From NCBI RefSeq assembly GCF_003337485.1, contig NZ_QPJJ01000007.1:161183-225182 (forward strand): DNA of 64,000 nucleotides, given 5' to 3'. The position numbers were made by a program, and so were the translations under genes. Within the stretch, counting starts at the first letter, position 1; each line of letters starts with the position of its first letter. Under the pieces are notes generated by a model that was not told the origin of the DNA, did no database searches, and saw only the letters and a program-made list of their open reading frames with translations. Source of the stretch: Saliterribacillus persicus (GTDB lineage Bacteria > Bacillota > Bacilli > Bacillales > Amphibacillaceae). This document shows positions 8,551-18,360 of this stretch, in pieces.

Positions 8551-9297
8551 ATGCGAACAAAAATATATGGGCATCGAGGCAGTAAAGGAACTTATCCTGA
8601 AAATACGCTTCTCAGCTTTCAAAAATCAATAGAAAGTGGTGTTGATGGATTAGAAATTGATATACATATGACCAAAGATGGTGAAATTGTCATTATTCAT
8701 GATGAAACTCTTGAAAGAACGACGACTGGAAAAGGTTATATTAAGGACTATACTGTGAAAGAATTAAAAAGCGTAAGCACAGGGAAAAAATTCAAAAAAA
8801 TGAAAGCATATGAGAAAGAGTGGGATAATGAAACCATTCCTACTTTAAAGGAGTTATTTGATTTACTTGCTCCTACAAATATAGAGCTGAATATTGAATT
8901 AAAGACTTATATTTTTCAATATCCTGGAATAGAAGAAAAATTATTAGAAATAGTCGAGGAGTTTGGAGGCAAACGGAAAATTGTTTATTCCTCATTCCAT
9001 TTACCAACGCTTATCCGACTAAAAAATATCAAGCATGATGTCAAAAATGCTTGGCTAATTAATCAAGAAATTCCACATCCCGGTGATTACCTCGAAACTT
9101 TCGAATTAGAGGCACTTCATGTCAATAAAAATCTTGTGCTGGAAAATCAACAATATTGGAAGAAATATCAGGAGCACCTACGAGTCTGGACAGTTAATGA
9201 CAAAAGTGAAATGAAGGGATTAATTGAAGCGGGAGTAGATGCTATTATTACGGATTATCCGGAAGTAGCTCTTGACTTATATACGAAGCGAACGTAA
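8551..9297 (+). CDS. ugpQ: Glycerophosphodiester phosphodiesterase
   Basis: A 248-residue cytoplasmic enzyme (no signal peptide) of the GDPD family, which splits glycerophosphodiesters to sn-glycerol 3-phosphate and an alcohol. The TIM-barrel active-site motifs are present: GHRGSKGTYPENT near the start, EIDIHMTKDGEIVIIHDETLERTT (metal-binding Glu/Asp and the second His), ELNIELK, and VWTVND near the end. ATG 8551 is preferred to ATG 8542, because GAGGGG at 8536-8541 abuts the latter and is 9 bases from the former. It follows the importer, so imported diesters could be hydrolysed inside the cell. The intervening terminator suggests it can be expressed apart from ugpCAEB. Confidence 0.9.
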   Translation: MRTKIYGHRGSKGTYPENTLLSFQKSIESGVDGLEIDIHMTKDGEIVIIHDETLERTTTGKGYIKDYTVKELKSVSTGKKFKKMKAYEKEWDNETIPTLKELFDLLAPTNIELNIELKTYIFQYPGIEEKLLEIVEEFGGKRKIVYSSFHLPTLIRLKNIKHDVKNAWLINQEIPHPGDYLETFELEALHVNKNLVLENQQYWKKYQEHLRVWTVNDKSEMKGLIEAGVDAIITDYPEVALDLYTKRT

Positions 9298-9328
9298 CTC
9301 TATTTTTCTTATGTTTAACTTCAAATAT

Positions 9329-9375
9329 ACAAACAGAAGCTTTGAATCTAGTGAGATTCAGTTTCTGTTTATTTT
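9329..9375 (+). terminator. Rho-independent terminator
   Basis: AAACAGAA with GAATC pairs with GATTC and TTCTGTTT at 9355-9370, followed by ATTTTG. It ends the ugp-GDPD region. Confidence 0.7.
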
Positions 9376-9565
9376 GTGTGAAGAATTTCTTGCTATTATG
9401 ATAATTATGTGTAAATATATATGACAAGACACATGTATATTCTTTAATTATATTCGCTTATAATGAAGAATAGAAATATATCAAAAATTCACGAGTGAAG
9501 CTATCTTTTGCTTTTTATTGTGAAGATAATCACTTGTTGAATAAGTACATAAAAGGGGTTATAAA

Positions 9566-10426
9566 ATGAATGAAGTAAAACTAAAAGCACTACTACAATC
9601 TTTTTTAATTGAAGATATAGGTGACGGTGATATAACTAGTGAGGCAATTTTTTCTGATGATCAAAATGATAAGGGTGTGTTTATAGCAAAGGAAAATGGA
9701 ATCGTATCAGGATTAGATCTTATAAAAGAAGTATACGGCTTATTGGATAATACTATTAATGTTAGCCTGTTTTTTAAGGATGGAGATCGCGTGGAAGCTG
9801 GTAATAAAATTGCAGAAGTAAGTGGTCCTGTTATTCCACTTCTTAAAGGAGAAAGAGTAATTTTAAATTTACTTCAACGTATGAGTGGAATAGCAACGAT
9901 CACGGAAACTTGCATTGAAACTTTAAATGATCCCTCCATTCAAATTTGTGATACAAGAAAAACGGTTCCAGGTCTTCGAATGCTAGATAAATATGCGGTA
10001 ACTTGTGGTGGCGGTCAAAACCACCGACAGGGTTTATATGATGCTGTAATGATCAAAGATAATCATATATCTTTTGCTGGTTCCATCACAAAAGTTATAG
10101 AAATTACAAGGAGAAAAATAGGACATATGGTGAAAATTGAAGTAGAAACAGAAACAAAAGAAGAGGTTCAGGAAGCGATAGAAGCAGGTGCAGATGTTAT
10201 TATGCTTGATAATCGCTCACCAGAAGAAATAAAGGAATTAAAAAAAATGATTCCAAATTCTATTGTAACAGAAGCATCAGGGGGCATAACCCTTAATAAC
10301 TTAGCTCAATATCGCAACTCTGGTGTGGATGTTATATCACTAGGTTTTTTAACGCATTCCGTTAAAGCCTTAGACATAAGTTTACAAGTAAATGAACAAG
10401 ACAAAAAATATAAGATTGAGGCATAG
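9566..10426 (+). CDS. nadC: Nicotinate-nucleotide pyrophosphorylase (carboxylating)
   Basis: A 286-residue quinolinate phosphoribosyltransferase, converting quinolinate and PRPP to nicotinate mononucleotide in de novo NAD synthesis. Family motifs are ERVILNLLQRMSGIAT (about residues 92-107), DTRKTVPGLRMLDKYAV (about 131-147), GGGQNHRQGLYDAVMIKDNH and, near the end, EASGGITLNNL. Length is normal. AAAGGGG upstream of ATG 9566 supports the start. It is not next to nadA or nadB, which in Bacillus usually form one locus, so this may be a second or relocated copy. ModD proteins are related but normally lie beside molybdate transport genes, which are absent. Confidence 0.85.
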   Translation: MNEVKLKALLQSFLIEDIGDGDITSEAIFSDDQNDKGVFIAKENGIVSGLDLIKEVYGLLDNTINVSLFFKDGDRVEAGNKIAEVSGPVIPLLKGERVILNLLQRMSGIATITETCIETLNDPSIQICDTRKTVPGLRMLDKYAVTCGGGQNHRQGLYDAVMIKDNHISFAGSITKVIEITRRKIGHMVKIEVETETKEEVQEAIEAGADVIMLDNRSPEEIKELKKMIPNSIVTEASGGITLNNLAQYRNSGVDVISLGFLTHSVKALDISLQVNEQDKKYKIEA

Positions 10427-10692
10427 GACTTTTCTAGTTAAATCATTAATAACATTGGATTTATTGTTCTTTGTAGCATAAAGAAGTGAAGAAGGGTTTT
10501 GGTTTATTCTCACAAGGTGCCTTCATATTTCACCTGCTCTAATGGTTTATTAGCTTTCTTTGTTTTGATTTTAAGTATTAGTTCTAAGCTTCTCATTAGA
10601 GAAAATTTAAATCATGCTAAGAAAAACCATCTGAATAGCAGCCATAATGTTGTCGATCCATTTTAAGAAAGAATTTTAGTTGTAATATACTT
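10427..10692. other. Intergenic region, nothing recognised
   Basis: The first part of a 460-base gap between nadC and a minus-strand gene. I see no frame with a ribosome site, no clear promoter and no RNA element before the hairpin at 10693. Confidence 0.5.
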
Positions 10693-10744
10693 AAAAATAC
10701 CCCCGAAAGTTAGCGTGAAAAACTAACCTTTCGGGGGTATTTTT
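10693..10744. terminator. Long bidirectional terminator hairpin
   Basis: A run of As leads into TACCCCCGAAAGTTAG, which pairs with CTAACCTTTCGGGGGTA followed by Ts. The nearly 20-bp stem has A and T tails on both sides, so it can stop transcripts from nadC and from the convergent membrane-protein gene. Confidence 0.88.
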
Positions 10745-10890
10745 ATAAATGATTAATTCATGGAGAACAGTCGAACGCTTTTGAAGAGGTTTGAACTAAC
10801 AAGCAAGTGCAAACATGGATATATAAAGTACGTTACTCAACTATTTATAATGTACTCAGTTATCAGCTCTTATTATAATGAATTTATTGA

Positions 10891-11190
10891 TTAAGCTAGA
10901 AAGAAATCCAATATGAAGGGCGTGAAAATTAAAATAATGGAACTGACAGTAAGGATAGTGGAAACAGATTTTGGTAGTTTTTCCCTTTCTTTTCCCTTAT
11001 ACCAACCTGAAAATTGCCATCTATTTCTATATGTAGCAAACATTAATAAAAATATCGCTATAAAACCAATCCATGCATATGCTTCCGCCACAGGGCTAAT
11101 TCTATAAATATTAAGTAATATTGAGGAACTAACAGCGCCAAGAATTGTAAAGATAAAAATAATTCGTAATAATTCTAAAATGGTCCTCAT
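10891..11190 (-). CDS. Small membrane protein of unknown function
   Basis: A 99-residue protein with three hydrophobic stretches (about residues 8-28, 36-54 and 78-98) and a basic, Trp-containing loop between the second and third (YRNRWQFSGWYKGKEREKLPKS). I do not recognise the family. The start is ATG at 11190, because a GGGGAGG site lies just upstream; the ATG 24 bases further up would place that site inside the gene. It is divergent from csoR across 260 bases, which may be coincidence. Confidence 0.6.
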   Translation of the reverse strand: MRTILELLRIIFIFTILGAVSSSILLNIYRISPVAEAYAWIGFIAIFLLMFATYRNRWQFSGWYKGKEREKLPKSVSTILTVSSIILIFTPFILDFFLA

Positions 11191-11391
11191 ATTAAACAGC
11201 CTCCCCAAATTCACTAATTTATTTTAATAACAAACTTTAAAGTATTAGAAAAAGCGTACCATTATCTTTTTTATTTTAACATAAAATTCCATATTTATCT
11301 CAATAATAATTACAATCGTAGAAAAAATAATATTATTAAGACGATTATGTTCAATGAAAAATGTTTTGATTAAAATTATTAAGCAAAGTTT

Positions 11392-11425
11392 TTGACAAAA
11401 ATACAATAGGGGGGTATAGTATAGT
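11392..11425 (+). promoter_or_regulatory. csoR-copAZ promoter with CsoR operator
   Basis: TTGACA (11392-11397) and TATAGT (11415-11420) are separated by 17 bases, a near-ideal sigma-A promoter. The spacer and -10 contain ATACAATAGGGGGGTATAGT, which resembles the CsoR operator (ATACC-type half sites around a G run). Copper-free CsoR bound here would block RNA polymerase. Confidence 0.8.
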
Positions 11426-11449
11426 TATAAACAAGAAGGAAGTGATAAA

Positions 11450-11752
11450 ATGGAAGAATTTCTTCATGAGCACCCTGTTAAACCAAGAACAAAGGATGAG
11501 AAACAAGCTATTGTTAATCGTCTAAAGCGAATAGAAGGTCAAGTACGAGGTATACAGAAGATGGTAGATGAAGATCGTTACTGTGTGGATATTTTAGTTC
11601 AAATTAGTGCCATTAATGCAGCACTTAAAAAGGTTGGTTTTTCTGTCACTGAAAGACATATGAAACATTGTGTTACAGATGCTATTAAATCTGGTGAAGG
11701 TGATGAAACGATTGACGAATTATTAGAAGTGATGAAACAAATTTCTAAGTAG
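11450..11752 (+). CDS. csoR: Copper-sensing repressor CsoR
   Basis: A 100-residue helical DNA-binding protein that represses copper export genes until it binds Cu(I). The Cys-His-Cys ligands are visible in [10 protein letters not shown] (about residue 42) and [12 protein letters not shown] (about 67 and 71). The start of the core, [16 protein letters not shown], is the family DNA-contacting helix. AAGGAAG precedes ATG 11450. It is the first gene of csoR-copA-copZ and lies under a promoter carrying a CsoR-like site, so it regulates itself. Other DUF156 members (FrmR, RcnR, CstR) have different ligand patterns; the His-x3-Cys and copA neighbour favour CsoR. Confidence 0.93.
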   Translation: MEEFLHEHPVKPRTKDEKQAIVNRLKRIEGQVRGIQKMVDEDRYCVDILVQISAINAALKKVGFSVTERHMKHCVTDAIKSGEGDETIDELLEVMKQISK

Positions 11753-11765
11753 AGGAGGGGAAAAA

Positions 11766-14147
11766 GTGGCAGACGAGAAACAAGTAACTATTGGTGTCAC
11801 CGGTATGACCTGTGCAGCATGTTCTAGTAAGATAGAAAAGGTTTTAAATAAAATGGATGGAGTAGAGGCTCAAGTAAATCTTACAACAGAAAAAGCAAGA
11901 GTAACTTTTGAAAATGATAAAGCTACTTTAGATGATATAACGTCGAAGATTGAAAAGCTTGGATATGGTGTAGAAACAGAGAAAGTAGATTTTGATGTGT
12001 TCGGTATGACCTGTGCGGCGTGCTCTACTCGAATTGAAAAGGTTCTAAATAAAGATGCTGCAGTAAAAACAGCTAGCGTTAACCTGACAACAGAGAGTGC
12101 TGCAATTGAATATAATCCAGCACTAATCGCAGAAGCTGATTTAATCAAAAAAATTCAAAAACTCGGGTACGATGCTAAACCAAAAGCAGAAAAAGAGGAG
12201 GCTGATTCTAGAAAAGAAACGAAAAGAAAGCAGATGAAGAGAAAGTTAATCATCTCAGCAATTCTTTCAGCCCCACTACTTATTACAATGTTAGTACATT
12301 TATTTGGTTTAAATATCCCAGATATATTTATGAATCCTTGGTTTCAATTTTTATTAGCAACTCCAGTACAGTTCATCATTGGGTGGCAATTTTATGTAGG
12401 AGCTTATAAAAATTTAAGAAATGGCGCAGCAAATATGGATGTGCTTGTGGCTCTTGGAACAAGTGCTGCTTACTTTTATAGTTTATACGAGGCTATGAGG
12501 ACAATAGGTAACCCAGATTATATGCCTCATTTGTATTTTGAAACAAGTGCGATCATTATTACGCTTATTTTGTTTGGTAAATATTTAGAATTGAGGGCAA
12601 AAAGTAAAACAACAATGGCCTTATCTAAACTATTAAACCTACAAGCAAAAAAAGCAAGAATTATTCGAGATCAGGAAGAAATAATGGTTCCAATTGAAGA
12701 GGTGCAAGTAGGAGACAGGATAATCGTAAAACCAGGTGAAAAGATACCGGTAGATGGTATCGTTGTTGACGGAAGAACATCTGTAGATGAATCGATGCTT
12801 ACAGGTGAATCTATTCCGATCGAGAAGGATATCGATGCTACTGTAATAGGCTCCACAGTTAATAAAAATGGTACGATTGAAATGGAAGCAACAAAGGTTG
12901 GAAAAGACACTGCTCTTGCTTCCATCATAAAAGTGGTGGAGGAAGCACAAGGTTCAAAAGCACCTATTCAACGGTTGGCGGATGTGATTTCAGGTTATTT
13001 TGTTCAGGTGGTAGTTGGTATCGCCATCCTTACTTTTATAATATGGATTGCATTTGTTACACCAGGAAGCATTGAACCCGCTCTTGTTGCTACAATCGCA
13101 GTATTAGTTATAGCTTGTCCCTGTGCTTTAGGTCTTGCAACACCTACTTCCATAATGGTCGGTACAGGAAAAGCTGCGGAATCAGGTATTTTGTTTAAAG
13201 GTGGGGAACACTTAGAAAGAACACACCAGCTCGAAGCTATTATTTTAGACAAAACAGGTACAATTACAAAAGGTAAACCTGAAGTAACTGATTTTACCGG
13301 CGATGAAGAGACTCTACAGTTACTTGCAAGTGCTGAAAAAAGTTCTGAGCATCCATTAGCAGATGCGATTGTAGACTATGCTAGAAATAATAATATTGAT
13401 CTATTAAAGCCGGAATCATTTGATGCAATACCTGGGCATGGTATTAAAGCCCGCATTGAAGATAAGGATATTTTAGTGGGAACCAGAAAATTAATGCGTG
13501 ACCACGACGTAGAACTTAAAAATACTGATAATCTAGAGGAATATGAGACTGCTGGTAAAACTGCTATGTTAATTTCGATTGATGGAAATTACAGAGGAAT
13601 GGTAGCTGTTGCTGATACAATAAAAGAAACAGCTGTAGAAGCAATTGCTCAATTAAAAGAGCAAGGCTTAGAAGTAATCATGCTCACTGGTGATAACGAA
13701 AGAACTGCTATGGCAATTGCTAAAGAGGTAGGAATTGAAAATGTTATTGCAGAAGTTTTACCAGAGCAAAAAGCGGATAAAGTTAAAGAGGTACAACTTC
13801 AAGGTAAAAAGGTAGGAATGGTAGGTGACGGAATTAATGATGCCCCTGCTTTAGTTATCGCTGATATAGGAATTGCCATTGGAACTGGAACAGAGGTTGC
13901 AATAGAAGCTGCTGATGTTACAATCCTTGGTGGCGAGCTATTATTAATTCCAAAAGCAATTAAGCTAAGCCAAGCAACAATTAGAAATATCAGACAAAAT
14001 TTATTCTGGGCTTTTGCTTATAATACTGCTGGTATTCCAATCGCAGCATTAGGATTGTTAGCTCCTTGGTTTGCTGGTGCTGCAATGGCATTTAGTTCTG
14101 TGAGTGTAGTGTCAAATTCGCTTCGCTTGAAGCGAGTAAAAATATAA
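11766..14147 (+). CDS. copA: Copper-exporting P1B-type ATPase
   Basis: A 793-residue Cu(I) exporter in the cytoplasmic membrane. Two N-terminal heavy-metal domains each carry GMTCAACS (cysteines near residues 16/19 and 83/86). The transmembrane CPC motif is in [14 protein letters not shown] at about residues 450-452, followed by the phosphorylation site DKTGT near 494, SEHPLA, TGDN and GDGINDAP near 687. GTG 11766 is the start, with GAGGAGGGG upstream and only 13 bases after csoR. Length and order match B. subtilis CopA. The C-terminal SNSLRLKR is the usual Cu(I)-site segment of the last helices. Confidence 0.95.
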   Translation: MADEKQVTIGVTGMTCAACSSKIEKVLNKMDGVEAQVNLTTEKARVTFENDKATLDDITSKIEKLGYGVETEKVDFDVFGMTCAACSTRIEKVLNKDAAVKTASVNLTTESAAIEYNPALIAEADLIKKIQKLGYDAKPKAEKEEADSRKETKRKQMKRKLIISAILSAPLLITMLVHLFGLNIPDIFMNPWFQFLLATPVQFIIGWQFYVGAYKNLRNGAANMDVLVALGTSAAYFYSLYEAMRTIGNPDYMPHLYFETSAIIITLILFGKYLELRAKSKTTMALSKLLNLQAKKARIIRDQEEIMVPIEEVQVGDRIIVKPGEKIPVDGIVVDGRTSVDESMLTGESIPIEKDIDATVIGSTVNKNGTIEMEATKVGKDTALASIIKVVEEAQGSKAPIQRLADVISGYFVQVVVGIAILTFIIWIAFVTPGSIEPALVATIAVLVIACPCALGLATPTSIMVGTGKAAESGILFKGGEHLERTHQLEAIILDKTGTITKGKPEVTDFTGDEETLQLLASAEKSSEHPLADAIVDYARNNNIDLLKPESFDAIPGHGIKARIEDKDILVGTRKLMRDHDVELKNTDNLEEYETAGKTAMLISIDGNYRGMVAVADTIKETAVEAIAQLKEQGLEVIMLTGDNERTAMAIAKEVGIENVIAEVLPEQKADKVKEVQLQGKKVGMVGDGINDAPALVIADIGIAIGTGTEVAIEAADVTILGGELLLIPKAIKLSQATIRNIRQNLFWAFAYNTAGIPIAALGLLAPWFAGAAMAFSSVSVVSNSLRLKRVKI

Positions 14148-14175
14148 AATTTCTTTTTGAAAGGAGAAATAAATA

Positions 14176-14379
14176 ATGGAAAAAACATTAGAGGTAAAAG
14201 GGATGACTTGTGGTCATTGTAAAATGTCTGTGGAAGGTGCACTTAATGAATTAGAGGGTGTAAATTCTGCCGAAGTAGATTTAAAGGAAGATAAAGTAAT
14301 GGTTAATTATGATGAAAGTAAAGTATCGATAGAAGAGATGGAGTCAGCTATAGAAGAACAAGGATATGATGTTGTTTAA
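14176..14379 (+). CDS. copZ: Copper chaperone CopZ
   Basis: A 67-residue single heavy-metal domain with GMTCGHCKMSVEGAL, the cysteines at about residues 11 and 14 binding Cu(I) for delivery to CopA. AAAGGAG lies just upstream, 28 bases after copA, and a strong terminator follows, so it is the last gene of the csoR operon. Confidence 0.94.
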   Translation: MEKTLEVKGMTCGHCKMSVEGALNELEGVNSAEVDLKEDKVMVNYDESKVSIEEMESAIEEQGYDVV

Positions 14380-14392
14380 TAAGATGTAAGCG

Positions 14393-14435
14393 AAGAGCCA
14401 GTTAAGGGTATATGCCTTTAACTGGCTCTTTTTAT
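14393..14435 (+). terminator. Rho-independent terminator
   Basis: AAGAGCCAGTTAAGGG pairs with CCTTTAACTGGCTCTT and runs into Ts, ending the copper operon. Confidence 0.92.
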
Positions 14436-14471
14436 CTAAAGAATACTAATCTCAGTAAAAAAGTTGAAAAA

Positions 14472-15086
14472 TTAGCACTTCTTCGTTAACGTAATTTTCC
14501 TCATAACGGATCCCATTAAGAATACTTGGCTTTCCACTTTCAAGCCTGATTGTTCAATATTTTCCATCGTTCTTCGATTTATGTTTGCCCCGACAATGTG
14601 TAGGCCAATAGGGTTAAGAAAATCCATACCCTTTCCAATAACAGGATGGTCACTTCTCATGTGCTCAAGCATTAGCACTTTACCACTCGGTTTTAGTACT
14701 CGATGTATTTCTTTGAGACCCTGAACAGGATCAGGAACAGAACAAAACACACATGTAGAAATAATGGTGTCGAAGCTGTTATCTTCAAAAATTAGATTTT
14801 CAGCATCCATTTCTAATAATGCTACAGCATGATTATTTTTTTGCGTTTTTTCTTTTGCCTTCTCTAGCATTTTAGGGCTAAAATCGATGGCAGTTAGATC
14901 AATATTATCAGGGTAGTATGGAAGATTAGTGCCAGTACCAACCCCTATTTCTAAAACTTTCCCTTGAGCTTCCTTTAATAACTCTTTCCGCCAACCTTCA
15001 GGCATCATATTATCCATCAAATTAAATATACTAGAAATTCGATTATAACGCCGCTTGATTGTGTTTGTCATTTTTGTACTCATCAT
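14472..15086 (-). CDS. Class I SAM-dependent methyltransferase
   Basis: A 204-residue Rossmann-fold methyltransferase. Motif I is VLEIGVGTGTNLPYYP (about residues 44-59), followed by TAIDFSPKMLEKA, LLEMDAENLIFEDNSFDTI and VLKPSGKVLMLEH. The sequence between and the C-terminal NPIGLHIVGANINRRTMENIE resemble the YdaC/PmtA-like and METTL7-like group, in which substrates are often lipids or thiols. A GAAAGG site is 7 bases before ATG 15086; ATG 15083 and a GTG at 15092 are alternatives. It faces the copper operon, with the copZ terminator between. The substrate is unknown. Confidence 0.82.
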   Translation of the reverse strand: MMSTKMTNTIKRRYNRISSIFNLMDNMMPEGWRKELLKEAQGKVLEIGVGTGTNLPYYPDNIDLTAIDFSPKMLEKAKEKTQKNNHAVALLEMDAENLIFEDNSFDTIISTCVFCSVPDPVQGLKEIHRVLKPSGKVLMLEHMRSDHPVIGKGMDFLNPIGLHIVGANINRRTMENIEQSGLKVESQVFLMGSVMRKITLTKKC

Positions 15087-15168
15087 TTTCACGCCTTTCT
15101 TTTAGAGAATACAAATGAAAAGAATCGTCTTAAATCATTATTTAAAATAAACAGAAATAATTAGTTTA

Positions 15169-16035
15169 TTATGTTTGCAAGGTTTTAATCATATTTTCTA
15201 TTGCATGAGCGACTCCATTCTCTTTATTGGATAGCGTAATAAAATTACTTGAATTTTTTATAAGTTCCTCAGCATTTCCCATCGCAACGCCGTGTCCAGC
15301 CATTTCTATCATCGACAAGTCATTTAAGTTATCGCCGATAGCCATCACATCAATCATATCAATGCCTAATTTATTCGCAAACCATTTTAGGGCAATACCT
15401 TTTTGTGCCTCAGGATGATTAAATTCTAAATTCGAGTGACCAGAGGAAGTAATCGCTAAAAGTTCATCCTCTTTTAACTGTTCATGCACTCTTTTTAATT
15501 GTTGATCATCTATAGAAAATGCGAGTATTTTGTATACTTCTATATCTTCTCGTCCAAAGACTTCATTTAAATCATTTGTAATTTCAATTTCTTCATCTTG
15601 AAATCTTTCCATCGCACGTGCTCTTACGATTTCGGGGTCAACATCAGCGTTTGCAGATAAAGCAATATCTACCATAACCTTAATAAAAACTTCTCGACTT
15701 TCTGAAAATCCTCCCTTATTTGTAAATACTTCTATGTATATGTTTTCCTTATGACAAATTTGGCTAATCTTCATACAAGACTCTTTTTCTAAGGGAGCAG
15801 TTTTTAGTATTTCTTCGTTTAAATCATGAACTTTCGCGCCATTTAAACAAATAATCGGGCATTTTAAGCTTACTTCTGCCAAAGGTTTTTTAGCAGCTTC
15901 ATACGACCTTCCAGTGGCAACAATAACTTCAATACCGTGATCCTTAGCTAATTGAAGTGCTTTTGCGTTTTCTTTACTTATTTGGTGTTCCTCATTTAGG
16001 AGTGTACCGTCTAAATCAGTTGCAATAAGTTTCAT
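15169..16035 (-). CDS. Cof-type HAD phosphatase
   Basis: A 288-residue haloacid-dehalogenase family hydrolase with a C2 cap. Motif I is ATDLDGTLL (residues 5-13, nucleophile Asp7), motif II ATGRS near 40, motif III lysine in HPEAQKGIALKW near 215, and motif IV AIGDNLNDLSMIEMAGHGVAMGNA near 240-262. GAGGGG precedes the ATG. It probably dephosphorylates small sugar phosphates or flavin/pyridoxal phosphates like other Cof proteins, but the substrate cannot be told. It reads in the same direction as the methyltransferase, 80 bases ahead of it. Confidence 0.87.
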   Translation of the reverse strand: MKLIATDLDGTLLNEEHQISKENAKALQLAKDHGIEVIVATGRSYEAAKKPLAEVSLKCPIICLNGAKVHDLNEEILKTAPLEKESCMKISQICHKENIYIEVFTNKGGFSESREVFIKVMVDIALSANADVDPEIVRARAMERFQDEEIEITNDLNEVFGREDIEVYKILAFSIDDQQLKRVHEQLKEDELLAITSSGHSNLEFNHPEAQKGIALKWFANKLGIDMIDVMAIGDNLNDLSMIEMAGHGVAMGNAEELIKNSSNFITLSNKENGVAHAIENMIKTLQT

Positions 16036-16258
16036 ATTATCCCCTCAATTCTGTTTATATTGTAAAGCATACAAGATAGGTGAACAATTTGTCATGAATA
16101 AACTGTTTTTGATTAGTGATAATTTAGTTATTGAGTTGAATTTTTCTACATTAAAGCTCTTTAATTGTTAATGAAACCTTTTAGAATTTAAATCGTATAT
16201 TATATAGCAGGGAACATATAATTTTTTTAAATATTAATGAAAGAAAAGAGGTGAGCTT

Positions 16259-16582
16259 ATGAGTCAAAGTGATGAACGGATGTTTGCCATGTTAATTTAC
16301 TTATTAAGTATATTTTTCCCAGTACTAGGACCTTTAATTATTTGGATTATTAAACGCGATGATTCTGATTTTATCGATTATCATGGAAAAGAGTATTTCA
16401 ACTTTTTAATTTCAATTACCATTTATGGAATCATTAGTAGTATTTTAATAATTATTTTGATTGGATTTGTTTTGTTAGCAATTGTAGGATTGTATACATT
16501 GATTTTTACTATTATTGCGTTAATAAAAGCGTATGGTGGGGAGCGATATGAAATCCCACTTACAATAAGAATAATTAAATAG
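16259..16582 (+). CDS. DUF4870 membrane protein
   Basis: A 107-residue membrane protein with helices near residues 8-30, 46-70 and 72-92. The loop RDDSDFIDYHGKEYFNFLIS is the conserved DUF4870 element (FIDxHGKEAxNFQ type). GAGGTG lies before ATG 16259. Function is unknown for the family. It stands alone with its own terminator. Confidence 0.8.
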   Translation: MSQSDERMFAMLIYLLSIFFPVLGPLIIWIIKRDDSDFIDYHGKEYFNFLISITIYGIISSILIIILIGFVLLAIVGLYTLIFTIIALIKAYGGERYEIPLTIRIIK

Positions 16583-16594
16583 TTGATAATAAAC

Positions 16595-16634
16595 TAGTGG
16601 TAGCTATGTTTTATGCATAGCTATCACTTTTTTT
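16595..16634 (+). terminator. Rho-independent terminator
   Basis: AGTGGTAGCTATG pairs with CATAGCTATCACT and runs into seven Ts. Confidence 0.9.
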
Positions 16635-16872
16635 ACGCAAAATGACTGCAAAACCTATCAGAAAGTTGGTAATGTATTGAAGAAATCCTTACTAAACATG
16701 GTGAAAAATTATAATTGAAACCCTCCCTAATTATTGCTCATGAGCCGATTTCTTTATCATCTAATTTAAGCGGGGTATAATAATTTTTAAGAAGTGTCAC
16801 CGAAAGGGACATATTTTTTAAGATTAAATGTAAGCGTTTTATAAATTATTTTTAAAAGGAGTGCTATCGTCA

Positions 16873-17889
16873 ATGCAGGATCGTTATTTAGGTCGAACTG
16901 GACTAAGGGTAAGTGAGTTATGTTTGGGTACTATGACGCTAGGAAGAGAAACTAGTGAAGCGGATAGCGGGAAGATTCTGGACAGGTACAAGGCTGAAGG
17001 TGGTAACTTTTTAGATACTGCAGATGTGTATACTAGAGGTGCTTCAGAAGAAATTGTTGGCTCATGGTTACAGAAGCAAAACCGTGATGATTTTGTCCTT
17101 GCTACAAAAGTTCGTTTTCCAATGGGAGAGGGGCCCAATGATGTTGGCTTAAGTCGAAAACATATAATATCTGGAGTGAAAGAAAGTTTACGTAGATTAA
17201 AGACAGATTATATTGATTTATATCAAGTGCATGCGTGGGATCCACGAACACCATTAGAAGAAACACTAAGCACTTTAAATGATTTAGTTAGAGAAGGTCT
17301 AGTGCGCTACATAGGTGCTAGTAATTACAAGGGTTGGCAGCTGCAAAAGGCGATAGATATGAGTGAAAAAAATGGATGGGAAAAGTTTGTATGCTTGCAG
17401 CCTCAATATAATTTACTCACAAGAGCAACTGAATGGGAGCTTATTGATGTGTGTGAAAATGAAGGTCTTGGAGTTATCCCTTGGAGTCCTTTACGAGGCG
17501 GCTGGTTAAGCGGGAAATTTACACGTGAGCTATCAAAGCCACCTGAAAATACAAGAATAGCGGAAGCGGATAAAAAAGGCTATAGTGAAACTTGGGATAT
17601 GTATAATAATGAAACAACTTGGAACTTAATCGATACGTTGATTGAGGTTGCTAAAGAAGTAAATAAAACACCAGCACAAACAGCAATCAACTGGTTATTA
17701 AACAAACGTGGGGTTACCGCTCCAATTATTGGTGCACGTAACAGAGAACAATTAGAGGCTAATCTTGGTTCTGCTGGCTGGTCTTTAAATGATAATCAAA
17801 TGGCACGTCTTGACAGGGCGAGTGATTTATTTGTGAGTTACCCTTATGATCAGGCAGCTCATGATCAGCGTACAAGAGGAAGAGAGTAA
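16873..17889 (+). CDS. Aldo/keto reductase
   Basis: A 338-residue NAD(P)H-dependent oxidoreductase of the AKR fold. It starts [21 protein letters not shown]; the catalytic Asp-Tyr pair is in [15 protein letters not shown] (about residues 48-62), Lys in ATKVRF (near 84), and His in [14 protein letters not shown] (near 124). [13 protein letters not shown] near the end binds the cofactor phosphate. It is closest to the YajO/YhdN-like group acting on aldehydes and sugars. ATG 16873 is preferred since the AAGGAG site at 16857-16862 overlaps the GTG at 16861. An imperfect cre-like sequence lies at 16828-16843. It is monocistronic. Confidence 0.88.
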   Translation: MQDRYLGRTGLRVSELCLGTMTLGRETSEADSGKILDRYKAEGGNFLDTADVYTRGASEEIVGSWLQKQNRDDFVLATKVRFPMGEGPNDVGLSRKHIISGVKESLRRLKTDYIDLYQVHAWDPRTPLEETLSTLNDLVREGLVRYIGASNYKGWQLQKAIDMSEKNGWEKFVCLQPQYNLLTRATEWELIDVCENEGLGVIPWSPLRGGWLSGKFTRELSKPPENTRIAEADKKGYSETWDMYNNETTWNLIDTLIEVAKEVNKTPAQTAINWLLNKRGVTAPIIGARNREQLEANLGSAGWSLNDNQMARLDRASDLFVSYPYDQAAHDQRTRGRE

Positions 17890-17899
17890 AAATCACCTA

Positions 17900-17929
17900 G
17901 CGAATGAGGAAAGATCCTCATTCGTTTTT
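17900..17929 (+). terminator. Rho-independent terminator
   Basis: CGAATGAGGA and TCCTCATTCG form a perfect 10-bp stem with a four-base loop, followed by five Ts. Confidence 0.93.
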
Positions 17930-17973
17930 AGCGTTTTAAAAAGCTAAGAAGTAAAGTCAGCTTTCAATAGATA

Positions 17974-18003
17974 TTGCAAATTCTAGTATTTTAGGTATAT
18001 AAA
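17974..18003 (+). promoter_or_regulatory. Possible promoter of the B12/STAS operon
   Basis: TTGCAA (17974-17979) and TATAAA (17998-18003) are 18 bases apart, about 50 bases ahead of the first gene. I saw no convincing sigma-B element (GTTT/GGGTAT spacing). Confidence 0.35.
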
Positions 18004-18054
18004 TGTTAAAATTTTAACATTAAGACGCTATATTGAGGAAAAAGGAGGAATGAC

Positions 18055-18360
18055 ATGTATATCGTTCACTCCGTGTTTGATGTCCCAGAAGAAAAAGCCG
18101 ATGAGGTTATAGATATATACAAGAATAGAACTGGTTCTGTCGATAAATGGCCAGGATTCATTGATTTTAAACTTTTACAAAATGAGCGCAAGGTCGGTGA
18201 ACTTACAGTAGAAATATGCTGGGATACAAAGGACAGCTATCTTAACTGGGTGACAAGTGATGAATATCAGAAAATACATGAGCTTGAGAAGAAATATCCA
18301 GATAAGGAGCTAGCTGGCATTGTTCCAAAAGTACACAAATACAAGGTGGTTGCAAAATGA
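18055..18360 (+). CDS. ABM-domain (HmoA/B-like) monooxygenase-family protein
   Basis: A 101-residue ferredoxin-fold protein of the antibiotic-biosynthesis-monooxygenase family. MYIVHSVFDVPEEKADEV, the middle WPGFIDFKLLQNE and EICWDTKDSYLNWVTSDEY are typical of HmoA/HmoB-like heme-degrading members, though a heme-ligand residue cannot be assigned by eye. AAAGGAGG precedes ATG 18055. Its stop overlaps the next start by four bases (ATGA), so it is translationally coupled to the unknown 118-residue protein and belongs to the B12/STAS unit. It may act on a porphyrin or related product, or have no catalytic role. Confidence 0.72.
   Translation: MYIVHSVFDVPEEKADEVIDIYKNRTGSVDKWPGFIDFKLLQNERKVGELTVEICWDTKDSYLNWVTSDEYQKIHELEKKYPDKELAGIVPKVHKYKVVAK

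Noticed and set aside
9566..10426. ModD instead of NadC
   Set aside because: No molybdate transport genes nearby and the NadC motifs are complete.
12639..12950. Minus-strand frame of 103 codons inside copA
   Set aside because: It is antisense to a fully conserved part of the P-type ATPase and has improbable composition.
16828..16843. cre-like sequence ATGTAAGCGTTTTATA before the aldo/keto reductase
   Set aside because: The conserved CA in the right half is missing (two mismatches), so it is not a convincing CcpA site.
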